Origin: Oasisia sp. SBJ-2009
Taxonomy: Eukaryota > Annelida > Polychaeta > Sabellida > Siboglinidae
NCBI GenBank assembly: GCA_964017155.1
Contig: OZ024854.1
Span: 55,316,441 to 55,380,440 of the forward strand
Direction of reading: 5' to 3'
Length of the DNA: 64,000 nt
The number at the start of each line of letters is the position of its first letter. The first letter of the stretch is position 1. A model generated the notes under the pieces. It had not been told where the DNA came from. It did not search any database and saw nothing but the letters and a program-made list of their open reading frames with translations. Of this stretch, positions 20,960-32,229 are shown piece by piece. The translations under genes and the position numbers were made by a program.

Positions 20960-21700
20960 CAAGTGAAACATACCGTTATCGCTATACATATATGTGTGGC
21001 GGTCTAGGAAAATCAGTTGGAAGTCGCTAGGCGTATTTGCCCGTAAACGCGTTGTAAAAGTGTTTTTGGGCGACTCGGTCCATTTTGAGATTTTACTACG
21101 ATGTTTTGGCTAACATACTTATTTATACGTTCACCAAGTAGTTTCCTGATTACCCAAGTGTAAGTTGCATTTATTGAGGATTTTGTGGGAAGATCGTTCT
21201 ACGTTATAGAATGTTGAAAGTTAACGGATTGGTATTTGGAAGTTGGATTGTAGTTGTTATACTAGTTCGATTAGTTTTTAGTTTAGTTTGATGTTGTCAT
21301 AGTTTGTGTCTGTACATATTTCTTAGCTGCTTAACGCATTATTGGATCGGATTTCGTTGGAAAGACAGACTTCGTGGCGAATTTCATTTCGTGTTTACGA
21401 TCTTCGAAAATTCAAAGATGGGTCGCCCATTAACGGACCGAAGCCAAAATATATCGCTCGTTGTCTGAACGCTTTGGCGTTGACGAATATGCAGGATAAT
21501 GTAAAGTAAATGTAACAAACTTAGCTACATTTCCCTCACAGAACTGTATAAGGTAACTGCAACAGTTATTGTGTTATGTAGCATAAAGTGTGGTGTTCAA
21601 GCGAAAATGAATCTCGACTTTATAACTCGATATTTTCTCTTGCAATCAAGTGTGATGTGTGTCCTGTTAGATTTTGTGTAACTTTAAAAGTAGCCATCAA
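20960..21700. other. Intron sequence, no feature recognised
   Basis: Upstream intron of the minus-strand host gene. Nothing recognisable on either strand. Confidence 0.45.
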
Positions 21701-21756
21701 TATTGGATAACGTTTTCAGTACGGTAAAGGTAACACAAACAGCTACATATCCATCC

Positions 21757-21799
21757 AGTCAAGTCCACAGTCTTTGTCGCTTCGCGACCAACAGCATGA

Positions 21800-21862
<63 letters not shown>

Positions 21863-21880
21863 AAGACTGTGGACTTGACT
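21757..21880. repeat. Two opposed family E LINE 3' ends around a (TA)n array
   Basis: GTCAAGTCCACAGTCTTTG at about 21757-21776 (plus, followed by TCGCTTCGCGACCAACAGCA) faces its reverse complement CAAAGACTGTGGACTTGAC at about 21861-21879, with TA repeats from 21803 to 21860 between. Confidence 0.8.
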
Positions 21881-21989
21881 GTTGCTCTCCATTTATCTCT
21901 CTGTTGTGAGAGTGATGTCCATGAGTCGATCTTTATGTCTCTCAGCTTCAGGTTTCTCTTGATAGTATCTTTGAACCAGAAGACAGTTG

Positions 21990-24900
21990 GGATTAGAGAA
22001 CCTGCTTTGGTAGCCTGTCTGGTGACATCCTCATGAGGTGTCCTGTCCACCAGATATTCTTTCTGATCAGAAGATCTGCCATAGATGGCAGCCCTGTCAG
22101 TTCGAGTATTTCCTTGTTTGGCACTTTGTCCAACCAGGTTATCCTCATGATCGAACGCAGGTGTCGCATCATGAAGGCATGCAGCTTGTTTACCTGTCGT
22201 ATGTACACTGTCCAGGCCTCGGCTCCGCATAGAAGGGTGGACAGCACGATTGCACGGTATATCTTGCCTTTAACCCGCATGGACACATGGTGGTTGTTCC
22301 AGAGTCTCTGGCGTAGTCGGCCGAAAGATGCACTAGCTTTGGCCATCCTCCTCTGTATTTCATCGTCAATGCATCCGTCATTTGAAATAGTGCTTCCGAG
22401 GTAGGTGAATTCCAGAACAGAGTTCAGCTTGTTTCCATCAACCATGGTATCCTCCTCTCGGGTTCTTGTAGAGTTGGGTTGGTACAGCACCTCGGTCTTC
22501 TTGATGTTAATCTCCAGGCCGAACTTCTTTGACGCATTGGAGGAAGCATCCACTTTTGTCTGCATCTCTTCATCAGAGTGTGCAACAAGTGCACTGTCAT
22601 CTGCGAATAGCAGCTCTCTCGTCAGTTTCCGAGTTGTCTTGGTCTTCGCTCTGAAGTGTGCGACGTTAAATGGGTCAGCGCTCTGTCTGGACTGTATGTA
22701 GACGCCACCCCCTGTCTCGGAAAGCATCGTCGAGCATTGCTGATAGGAAGATGGAAAAGAGCGTGGGGTCAGTACACAACCTTGCTTGACCCCATTTGTG
22801 ACCCTTGAACGATTCCGAGACTTCCCCTCCAACATTAACATTCGCCACCATTCCGGTGTGTAGTGCCTCGATCATTGTTGTGAACTTCTCTGGGCAGCCA
22901 TTCTTCTTCAGTAGCTGCCAAAGTCCAGTCATCCTAACTGTATCGAACGTCTTACTGAAGTCGACAAGTACCATGTACAGTGGTCGGTCCTGCTCAATGC
23001 ACTTTTCTTGTAGTAGTCGAAGACAAAATATCAGATCTATGGTGCTCCGGTTACCTCTGAAGCCAAAATGTGTCTCTGGAACTACCTCTGGTGTTATGTG
23101 GGTAGATATTCTGTTGAGGAGGATCCTGGCGAAGATCTTGCCTGCTAGGAAAGAAGACCGATTCCTCTGTAGTTCCCACAGTCTGTTCGATCACCTTTCT
23201 TGTAGATGGTTATGATGCTGGCATCCTTCCATGCTTTTGGTACCGAACCCATCTCCCAGGCATTGGTGATTAGTTGGTGCAGTCTGCTGAACAGATTGTC
23301 TCCTCCATGCTTCCATACTTCTGCAGGAATTCCATCTCCTCCAGGTGTTTGCCATCTTTCAGGCCGGCGATTGCTCTAGCCATCTCATCCATAGTTGGAA
23401 TCTCATCGAGGCTTGTCACGGTAATGCGCTGCGGAATGTTGTCCAGAGCTTCGTGATCAATGTCGCCAGGGATGTTGAGTAGCTTCCGGAAGTGTTCACT
23501 CCATCTTGCCACAACTCTCTTGCTGTCAGAGAAGGTCTCCATTCCATATGTTGATTTCAGTTGAACAGGTTCCTTCTTCTTGGGTCCCCACATTTCCTTC
23601 AGTCCACGGTAGAAGCCCTTCATGTCCTTTCTGTCAGCAGCTCTCTGCAGCTCCACTGCCTTCCTTTCCCACCAGTCCGACTTCAATGCACGGGTGTGTT
23701 GTTGTAGCAGTCTGCAGGCATCTTTGTATGCTGCAATGGTAGATCTGGTGCTCCTGGTTTGCACCACTCTCTGGTGGGCTTGGTCTCTTCTGCTCATAAG
23801 AATCTGTAGCTCCTGGTCGATGGGTTGAACCAATCCTGGTATTTTATGTCTGGCTTGCCAAGATATGTCTTGGCTGTGTTGTACACGACCTGCTGCACAG
23901 CTGCCCATTCCTCGTCTTAAGTTGAGTTTTCATTTTCCTCCCATTGAGCGAGAGCACTGTCCATCTCCTGCTCAAAACTCTCCCTATGGCTGATGGTACT
24001 TAGTTTTGCAGTGTTGAGCTTGGTCGGCTTATTTTTCCCTTGCCTGTTGTGCTTTTGTCGTATTCTGACAGCCACCTTTGACCTCAGCATCTGGTGATCG
24101 GTCCAGCAGTTTGCTCCACGCATAGCTCGGTGCTGTGGATGTCCATCTTATTATGGCACCTCGTGATGATGAAGTCGATCATATGCCAATGTTTCGATCG
24201 AGGATGCATCCATGGGGTCTCGCGTTCATCCTTCTGCTTGAACATGGTGTTCGTCACTGTCAGTTCAAACTCCGAGCACAGAGCCAGTAGAAGCTCGCCA
24301 TTGGAGTTACATTTCCCAATCCCATGTTTGCCCATAACCAAGGGCCACTTGGCATTGTCTCATCAGCAGTAGCTTATCTGTACGAGGGATGCCACTGAAC
24401 ACACTTGCCAGCTGGTTGTAGAAGGCCTCCTTGTTTTCATTTGGGATTGTCATTGTCGGAACATAGACACTGATAATTGTAGCAAAGTTGTCCTTGCTCA
24501 GAGGTAGTCTCATCATCATGATTCTGTCGCTTACTGGCCTTGGCATTTCTGTCAGCTTTGTGATGATATCCTTTTTGATAGCAAAGCCCACCCCGGCCTC
24601 CCTTCTTTCTCCTTCGGGTTTGCCACTCCAGAAGAAAAAGTGCTTGTACACAGGTACACACATTATACATGTTAGATTACACCTACGTGTAGTGTCTACA
24701 AAATTACAAAAACGAATAAAATATGGGATAATACCTACATTACCTGTGACACAACATATTTTCATGAACATTAAATAACTAACAATACAATTGCCAATAA
24801 CCCTTTCAACGTTCACCAATATGACATAGGTGGTTTACAGATTAGCACTTGTAGTCAAGGTCAGCATAAAGAAGATTGTTAACATATACCTTTCATCACT

Positions 24901-25494
24901 AGATCTTACAACACCAGGTAAGTTATATGTATATAATTATACATTATATTCAAGTACACCATATATAAATCGTATATCGTTTTTTTCTAAAATAAATACC
25001 ATTGCTAAACATTTATTAAGATGATGTTAAATGAAAAGTGTAATAATATTTTAAGAAACATAATTGATATGGCTACTCAAAGATTGGCTTATAATATAAT
25101 CATATGTCAGTACACAAACACAAGACATATAGTAATTATTATTTCCTAGAATATCTTGATTCAGTATTCAATGAATCAGATGTAAGGATATATGTAATGT
25201 GAATGTATACATACTACCAGACTCTGAGAACCTTGTTTCACATAGGGCGGCGATGTCGATGTTGTATTTGGCAAGTTCCGTTGCTACTAGTGCCGTATGT
25301 CTTTCTGGTCGGTAAGCTCCATCTCGATCGAGGAGAGTCCTGGCGTTCCATTTTCCAATTGTCAGTAGTTGTCTTCTTTGTCTTCTTCTTCCTAGCTGAT
25401 TTTCCACTGTCGACGGAAGATGAGGTCGAGCAGAGCGCTCCTTGGTAACCCGGACGACGGCCGATCCGGTATGGAGTTTCGTGCAGATGTACAT
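21990..25494 (-). pseudogene. LINE family E polyprotein: endonuclease and reverse transcriptase, frameshifted
   Basis: The protein nicks DNA and reverse transcribes its RNA. Order on minus: LGRRRQRRQLLTIGKWNART, TELAKYNIDIAALCETRFSE (endonuclease start, 25400-25200); after the inserted repeat, FFWSGKPEGERREAGVGFAI (24630), HWHMIDFIITR (about 24190), NCWTDHQMLRSKV (about 24110). The linker 23908-23270 has WWERKAVELQRAADRKDMKG and MDEMARAIAGLKDGK. RT: VLVDFSKTFDTV (about 22970), NGVKQGCVLTP, LLFADDSALVAHSDEEM (about 22600, catalytic ADD intact), FTYLGSTISNDG, TLLCGAEAWTV and WTGHLMRMSPDRLPKQV (ends 21993). The endonuclease type is often annotated as craniofacial development protein 2-like. Several frameshifts. 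Confidence 0.87.
24646..25210. mobile_element. Interspersed repeat D, copy 1 (565 bp), inserted in LINE family E
   Basis: Begins GTACACAGGTACACACATTA and ends ATGTGAATGTATAC. It splits the endonuclease frame of family E exactly between SESGS and the FFWSGKPEG block. An inverted second copy lies at 29197-30637. The ends are only loosely inverted (ACACATTATACAT against TCACATTACATAT), so a MITE is possible but unproven. Confidence 0.8.
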
Positions 25495-25851
25495 TACATG
25501 GAAGCTGCTTCCAAAAAGTGTTGAACTGCCGCTGGCTTTTGCAAGTTACTGGCTACACTCTCTCGGGAAACAAATAGAGGTCTCACACCGGCAAGAACAT
25601 GTCAAGACAGGGGCAAACTATTTGTCCCTGCAGTGGTGGCTGGTCGAGAGGTGTTGGGAGTTCCATACACCAACCGCCCTTGATGCTGTCACATTGACAT
25701 GGTTTTCTGGTTAGGGTTTGCTCCCTTAGCCTTTGGTTCTGACAAGAACCTATACCACAAGGCAGTGGTTTACAACTCTGCATGGCATGGGCGTCAAACT
25801 CCCTGAGGTATTGCAATAACTGAGGTACTGCAATACCTGCATACCTGCATT

Positions 25852-25854
<3 letters not shown>

Positions 25855-25928
<74 letters not shown>
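25855..25928. repeat. (TA)n microsatellite
   Basis: About 74 bases of TA at the 5' end of LINE family E copy 1. Confidence 0.95.
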
Positions 25929-25932
<4 letters not shown>

Positions 25933-25939
25933 TACGTAT

Positions 25940-26480
25940 ATATATACGTATATAGGGCTACAAATTCGCCACCGAAAAAATGAAGTTACAACAACTTGCT
26001 GTCCGTGGGACAACATGGCTGTTTGCAGAAATATGTTTTCTTTATTTATAATAATCATCACAAGTTTATCTAGGCTAGCTATGTCGATCCCCAATTTCGA
26101 CATAGGCGAAACGGTTTGCTGTATGGTGGAAACTAAAGTAAAACTCATTGTCAAATTGACGAAACGGTATTTGTTCCGTTATTATTGGTGTTATCAGCAT
26201 TACATGACTGCATTATTCACCGCGCTGGGGCCGGTTTCATAGACCTGCTTACGACGTCGTAGCGGGCGATAACTCGTCGAAAGCCTAAAACGTCGTAAAG
26301 TTACGCTAGTTGCGTTTCACGAGTATGTTCCATAGTTGCACTCAGGCTACATCATGTATTTAGTAGGCGTAACGTTACGCCAGTTGAAATATGTACGTGT
26401 TGCTCCCTGAGTTCATTGATCCTCCCGACACGCCCACTCTCAACTTATTATTGTTAATGTTTATTCTGGAAATCCTATAC
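25940..26480. other. Unassigned sequence with a palindromic GC-richer block
   Basis: No gene. At about 26228-26400 a GGGGCCGGTTTCATAGACCT-type start followed by ACGACGTCGT and CGTAACGTTACG palindromes looks like a short non-autonomous element, but its ends are not clear. Confidence 0.35.
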
Positions 26481-26489
26481 ATTCATCAT

Positions 26490-28430
26490 AGCGTGATATT
26501 TTCTATACGAACGGCAAAGAAACCAAATTTGACAAGATTCCCATCATGAGATTCAACTATAGATGACAGGTGGACTAGGAAGCCCTTTGGCTTAACGAGA
26601 GACCAACCTATCTATCTATGTATACGTATTAGGTAGATGTCGATTTTATTTCTAAATATGTTAACACTACAAGCACCTACAATTAGCTGATAATCTTTTC
26701 AATTCGCTTACTGTTCTTTGTGAAAATTAAAATGTTGTAATACCTAGTGTACACTGCTTCTTTGCTAATGCAACTCCATGTCCTCTAGTCCTTCTCTCTT
26801 CCTTGCCCAAGAAAAACATATCTATCTCAATATTTTGTATACCCATTTAATATTTTAAACACCTCAGTCTGACCTCCTCTCAATCTTCTGGTTTCTAGTG
26901 TTGTTAAACCACATTCTTGTAGACGCGTTTCATAACTAATATTCCTGAGTTTTGGTAACATTTTGGTTGCTCACCTTTGTTCTCTTTCTAGCATATCAAT
27001 ATCCTTCTTGCGATACGGCCTCCATGCTTGTATACAGTAGTCTAAATGAGGCCTAACTATTCGTTTTGTTCAGCGGTAGTATTATAATTTTTTTATGTGT
27101 ACACTATATTTCGTCTAATTAATATAATAATTTGGTCTACCTTCGCTTCTGCAATTCTACACTGCTCTGGTACCTACACGTCAGATTAGCAGTTAACCCT
27201 AAGTTATTTTCCTTTAAAGTAGTATTTAGTACAGTAGAACCCATTGCATATTGTGCATCTTCATGTTCTGTTTGGATGCACTTACACTTCCTAAAATTAA
27301 ACAACATTCGCCACACTTCTCAGAACATTCTGTCAACTTATTAAGATCATCTTTTAAATGCTGTCTATCTGCATAACTTTTTATTTTCCTAAACACTTTT
27401 GTTTCCTCAGCATTGGCAGTTATGTCATCATCCAAATCATTGATATATATTAAGAATAAAATAGGTCCCCATACTTATCCGTGCGTTACTCCACTCAAAA
27501 CAGATGTCCAGTTTGAACCTCCCCATCAACTACTACTCTTTGTCTTGTATCAATAACCCATTTTTCTATCCTATTTTTTTATTTACGTAGATTATATCTA
27601 CTGGCGATCCCTCATCTACCCACTTTGTGACATCTTCCAAAAAACATATCACATTTGTTAAGCATAACCTCGCTCATTTATCGGTTTATCAATACATTTT
27701 TAACAAGAAAATCAACCAAGTGATCTTTAATTATTCTTTCTTATATTTTGCAAATCACCGATGTTAAGCCCTCTGATCTATATTATCTGACTTGTTTCTC
27801 GAACCTTTTTTTTAAATAATGGTGTAATGTTTGCTTCTTTCAATTCTAACGGAACTATTCCCTCCTCTAATAATAAACACTGTCGCAGGCGGCATGCTGA
27901 TTTGTTCTACAATTTGCAATAGTAATTTGGGAGGAATCCCATCCACTCCAGGTGACTTGTTATCCTTCATATCTCGTATGTTTATAGCTACCATTTTTGG
28001 GGGTTACACTTAGCTGTCCTAAATAGTCAGACTCTCTCTCTTCGACCTTAGTCTCTAGCACTGGTAATATACTAATATCTTCCTTGGTAAACACCGACTT
28101 AAAATACTCATTTAGGTGTTCTGCCATTAAGAATCCCTGTGTTATTATGTTTCCATCACTACCTTCTAGAGGACCGACCTTATCCTGAACTTTCTGTTGA
28201 CTTAAAATATGCGTAAAAACTCGTGTTGTCATGTTTTATATTAAAAGACAATTTATGTTCGTAGCTTCTCTTTGAATTTATAATTTCAGCTGTAAGTTGA
28301 TTAAGTGTTTCTTTATAAATAGCATAGTCTTCTTCACTTCCATTTGCTTGTACTTGTACTGATTTGTATAATGGCTTCCTTTGATAAGTGTTTCTTCTTT
28401 GACCTTTTCCCCTGTTTTTTCAAGGAGACA
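26490..28430 (-). mobile_element. CR1-like LINE family B, copy 3
   Basis: Read on minus: a linker from about 28430, RT, and the family 3' block (CCAAAGGGCTTCCTAGTCCACC-like, about 26575-26600). Heavily mutated. Confidence 0.85.
26620..28420 (-). pseudogene. LINE family B reverse transcriptase, decayed
   Basis: On minus: HKLSFNIKHDNTSFYAY near 28250, VQDKVGPLEGSDGNIITQGF, LMAEHLNEYFKSVFTKEDIS (28180-28090), then NIRDMKDNKSPGVDGIPPKL (27985-27930, RT fingers). Palm pieces follow at about 27660-27430, MDDDITANAEETKVFRKIKS at 27435 (the ADDTK block mutated to AEETK), and C-terminal pieces down to 26620. Many frameshifts and stops. The copy retains the pre-RT linker missing from copies 1 and 2, so the three copies together cover most of the family. 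Confidence 0.82.
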
Positions 28431-28766
28431 AATTTGTCGACGACGCACTCAATGTCAAGACTCAAGCTTCAAAAGACTGTAGTGTAATTTTAAAACATCA
28501 CATTAAAATCGAAAATTGTTATTCAGTTGCACAGTAAAATGACAGTAATAAGATTTGTGAGCCAAAATAATACTAAAATGAAATAATACTGTATATATAC
28601 TAAAATGAAATAATACTGTATATATAAAAAATAGTAGGCCCTAATTAATCTACCCGTAATTAATACAAGTAAGGACGAGTAAATGTCAGTTAATCAATGT
28701 TTCATGAGGAAAACTGCAAACAACAAAACTGAAATTCATTGTGTTGGCATTCATGTTAGTGGCATC

Positions 28767-28930
28767 CTATGATCGTAAACCTTTTGCATCTATTTGCCAC
28801 TGCATGAAGTGAACATTCATTAGTAGTTTAACTGTTGACGCTATCAGCCTACACCTTTTAGGATGGAATCCTTTCTCGGATATGCTGAATAGCCTTTCAA
28901 CTGGGACTTATGAGGCAGGATTGCTGAGAT
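28767..28930 (-). pseudogene. hAT-superfamily transposase, C-terminal dimerisation fragment
   Basis: hAT transposases move elements with 8-bp target duplications and dimerise through a conserved C-terminal helix bundle. The minus-strand frame from about 28895 reads VPVERLFSISEKGFHPKRCR, then LIASTVKLLMNVHFMQW, ending at the stop at 28767-28769. ERLFSI...(K)R.RL...LM is the hallmark of this domain. Only about 45 residues remain; no catalytic DDE part, zinc finger or terminal inverted repeats were found nearby. It is therefore a fragment. Confidence 0.7.
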
Positions 28931-28934
28931 GGCG

Positions 28935-29196
28935 GCGAGGGACGAAGTAAACCATAGTGGAACACATTTGCACAAAAGCAATTAGCTTATACTGGAAGTT
29001 TACAACTTACATTTTCTGAGAATTAGCACATGTCCGTATAACAAGCTCAAACTGTCGTTGAACTGTTTACCAAGGCTGCTGACGCTGAATTATGCTAGTG
29101 TAAAAATGTGTGTACTGGAGTACATGATCACAGATTTCTTGTGCCCCATGTCTGATACACTGAAACCTGAACATGCCATAAACTCTAGAAAGATAT
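28935..29196. other. Unassigned sequence
   Basis: No coding or repeat signal beyond the hAT fragment; it may be part of the same decayed element. Confidence 0.4.
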
Positions 29197-29660
29197 GTGT
29201 ACATTCACATTACATCTATCCGTGCATCTGATTAATTGAATACTGAATCAAGATATTCTAGGAAATAATAATTACTATATGTCTTATGTTTGTGTACTGA
29301 CATATGATTATATTATAAGCCAATCTTTGAGTAGCCATATAAATTATGTTTCTTGTTTTCTTAATTATATGACATCTAATATTATTATTACACTTTTCAT
29401 TTAACATCATTTTAATAAATGTTTAGCAATGGTATTTATTTTAGAAAAAACGATATACGATTTATATATGGTGTACTTGAATAAAATATATACTTATATA
29501 CATATAACTTACCTGGTGTTGTAAGATATAGTGATAAAAGGTATATGTTAACAATCTTCTTTATGGTGACCTTGATTACAAGTGCTAATCTGTAAACCAC
29601 CTATGTCATATTGGCAAGAAAATTGATAGGGTTATTGGCAATTGTATTGTTAGTTATTTA

Positions 29661-30506
29661 AAGGACAAAAAAAGGCTACGGTTTCGCATCATATACCCAA
29701 TAGAGTGTATACAAAGTAACAATTTCTACACACTCTCAATTTTTTAATGTCAGCGGTTTACTCAGAATGTGACTTTAAAGTCAAACATTCTAACGAAATC
29801 CACGATGGTCTAGACGCCGCCATCAGTGGAGGGTTCAGCGCGCGGCATTCTATGTCTCTGCTGAAGCCGGTCAGCTTCCTGCGACGTTGTTAAGGGTCAA
29901 CAACTTCGAGTCTTCGATAGTTCGTTCAGTTGGCGTGACATCTAGCAGCTGCTTATAGACGTATATCTAAATCTGTGGTTAAATATCTATGGTAAACTTT
30001 ACTACTTATGCCTTACTGTTCCGCACACGGTTGCAATAATAGTTGAAACAACCGGTAGTATTGAAGCAATGGATTCACGTTTGCGGGCGTACTGTTTGGA
30101 ATCCCTCCAGTCCAAGTACAGTTCACTTTGCTCGGTCCATTTTGAGGAGAAATGCTTTGAAGTAGACATGTAGACATGTATCATCAGTTGATGGGATGAT
30201 TTCAGCGATAACAATAATAGACAACTTTATATTTACCGTCATCAGCATGTTACGCGCGTTGCCGAGTTGCAGCCATTTCATGACAACAGCCAAACCCCAT
30301 GCAGGGAATCTGCGTGGAGAGCGCCTCACCGTCGTGACGTCATTCTTCGTCAAAGATAGAGTTGCTCACAGTATTTGGATGGTTGGGTGTTCAAAAATAT
30401 TTTTCTGGTAAACCGCTGACGTTAACAAATTGAGTATATGTCGAAATTGTTTCTTTATATTAACTCTATTAGGTGTATGCCACGAAACAGTTGCGTTTTG
30501 TTTTTC
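29661..30506. mobile_element. THAP-domain DNA transposon relic with about 100-bp terminal inverted repeats
   Basis: Left arm 29661-29762 and right arm about 30407-30506 are inverted copies (GGTTTCGCATCATATACCCA against GTTTCGTGGCATACACC; both end in GTCAGCGGTTTAC). Insertion into repeat D is defined by comparison with the unoccupied copy 1. The flanks TTATTTAA and CATTTGA look like a degraded 6-8 bp target duplication, which with the THAP domain suggests the P-element group. Kolobok is an alternative. Confidence 0.75.
30008..30173 (+). pseudogene. THAP zinc-finger domain fragment
   Basis: THAP domains are C2CH DNA-binding zinc fingers found at the N-terminus of P- and Kolobok-type transposases. 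The ATG at 30008 starts MPYCSAHGCNNS, then a TGA. The same region continues with SLQSKYSSLCSVHFEEKCFE and ends VDM plus TAG at 30171-30173. The C-x4-C start and the C-x2-H of LCSVHF are the metal ligands. The middle is broken by stops and a frameshift, and no catalytic domain follows. It lies between the two inverted arms of the 29661-30506 element, which suggests an internally deleted element that kept only the DNA-binding domain. Confidence 0.75.
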
Positions 30507-30732
30507 ATTTGATGTACATGAAAATGTGTTGTGTCACAGGTAATGTAGGTTTTATTCCATATTTTATTCGTTTTTGTAATGTTGTAGACACTACACGTAG
30601 GTGTAATCGAACATGTATAATGTGTGTACGTGTGTACATTTATATAATGTGTACATGTGTTGATATAATACTGACAATGTTTTGATGCTAATCATTCATT
30701 TATATAAAAAAAACGATGCAATCAATTTGCTA

Positions 30733-30800
30733 ATGGTAGCGCTGTGGTGCAGTGAGTAAATCTTCGGACTCTCGCCTTTGAGAACCGTTCCGCTATTTAG
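30733..30800 (+). mobile_element. Possible tRNA-derived SINE head
   Basis: GTAGCGCTGTGGTGCAGTGA resembles a tRNA-type A box region, followed by a CGGACTCTCGCCTTTGAGAA anticodon-like arm and a poor B box (ACCGTTCC). No poly-A or second copy seen. Confidence 0.3.
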
Positions 30801-31815
30801 TCATGGTATTGTTTTGCCTTTGGCATTTGCCGTAACTTCAGTCTGACAGTAGTTCAGTCATACGCAGGTCGTTTGCGAATATTCGTATCGTGAATATTTC
30901 GAGAATAGCCCTTACAACAAATTCGTAACCTACGAAATGTTCTACAAAATAGTGGTGCTGATACGTTTCGTAAGTCACTCGAGAAAATGGGACCGCACTA
31001 GGAGTTTGTCTATGCGAGAGTGTTCTATAAACAGCCGCATCTACAACTTCGCTGAGGACATAACATTATTTTTAGGAGCTGAAAAGTGATGCCACCTCTG
31101 GAGGTTAATCGAAGCTAGCGTCAGCAACATTTTGCCTTTTGAAGCGTATCGGTCAATACCATACAAAGTGCATTTAAACGATCGCACATCAAACCAACCC
31201 AAACAACCAGTCAGCTACCCTCGATTACCCAAGCTTCGTGAGGTGGCAGCACTTATCAGCCCCTCAACTCTTCTCTGCGTAGTTACGCAGCCGTCCGAAA
31301 GTCGGTTCAGGGAGACTGCCAGTCAGCATGTCGTGTCATGCAGGCTATTCCTTCCATTTAGCAACGCTCGTAAAAAAATAAGGGCCAATTCAATCAACAA
31401 TTGTCTATTGCACAATGGGAACCTGACTGATGACACTAATTGCAAGTTTGAAACAAATGCAACTGCATACCTGATAGGTTCCTTATTATAACTCGGCGTC
31501 GGCGCTGTCATGGCCTTTAATCGATGTGCCATCTGCTAAAAGTTTAACAAATGTCAACATAGTTTCTAATTCATGTATTTTTGACAAGTATCATCACAAG
31601 AACACATTACAGATAGAAAGATGTATGCCAAAACATGTTTTATTATTTATAGCCTGCTTCACCCAGGCCAGAATAAAATAAAATAAAATTGCATTTCGTA
31701 ACAACAACATTACAATCGACATAAGCAAACAAAAAGAAAAGTATTGTTGTGGTTGTGGCCACGTGGCATCTTTTTTGCCGTCTTCCTGTGACCCCAAAAC
31801 ATAAACATCGAAATG
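30801..31815. other. Unassigned sequence
   Basis: A 119-codon plus-strand open frame at 31132-31491 has ordinary composition but no recognised motif or splice context, so it is not called as a gene. Confidence 0.4.
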
Positions 31816-31817
31816 AA

Positions 31818-31882
<65 letters not shown>
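31818..31882. repeat. (TA)n microsatellite
   Basis: About 64 bases of TA. Confidence 0.95.
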
Positions 31883-31885
<3 letters not shown>

Positions 31886-32229
31886 CTTATTCACGTACAC
31901 TCATTTGCATGACAACGGATTGGGGGAGTGTTAGAGGAATTTGAGAAATGTGTGAAAATCCAAACAGTTTGTATTTTTTAATGAAAACAATTAGTTGCAC
32001 TGGAATTTAGGCATTGTACTTGGTAAAGATAGTTAGATAAATATTGTTTAGACAGTACAGATTTGAATGTCTGGGTTTTTTTTTGAATGTTATAATCAAG
32101 GTTATTCCATAATTATATAATTGATGTTTAGGTAACTTAGAGTTCTAGGCTTTTCTGCACATTGTAGGTAATGCTGTGTCGTTATTCTGGTATTAGTTGA
32201 GCTTGTGTATATCAGCGAATTTAAATATA

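Larger units (their letters stand above)
21861..25815 (-). mobile_element. RTE-like non-LTR retrotransposon, family E copy 1, near full length
   Basis: Read on minus: 5' region from about 25815 (shared with copy 2 at 42935-43240), endonuclease, RT, C-terminal domain and 3' end. It is interrupted by a 565-bp repeat at 24646-25210. Without the insert it is about 3.4 kb, about the size of RTE-type elements. Confidence 0.85.
29197..30637. mobile_element. Interspersed repeat D, copy 2, inverted and interrupted
   Basis: The reverse complement of 24646-25210 aligns over its whole length: starts GTGTACATTCACATTACATC, ends ACATGTATAATGTGTGTACG. It is split at about 29660/30506 by a THAP-domain element of roughly 845 bp. 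Confidence 0.85.

Noticed and set aside
29744..30425. TTAA target duplication of a piggyBac or Kolobok element around the THAP fragment
   Set aside because: Inverted similarity continues about 85 bases beyond TTAA on both sides, so TTAA lies within the TIRs rather than at their edge.
30733..30800. Functional tRNA gene
   Set aside because: A-box-like text is present, but the B box is poor and no complete cloverleaf could be drawn; retained only as a weak SINE candidate.
31132..31491. 119-codon plus-strand open frame
   Set aside because: No motif, no splice context, a competing open frame on the other strand, and length compatible with chance; left unassigned.
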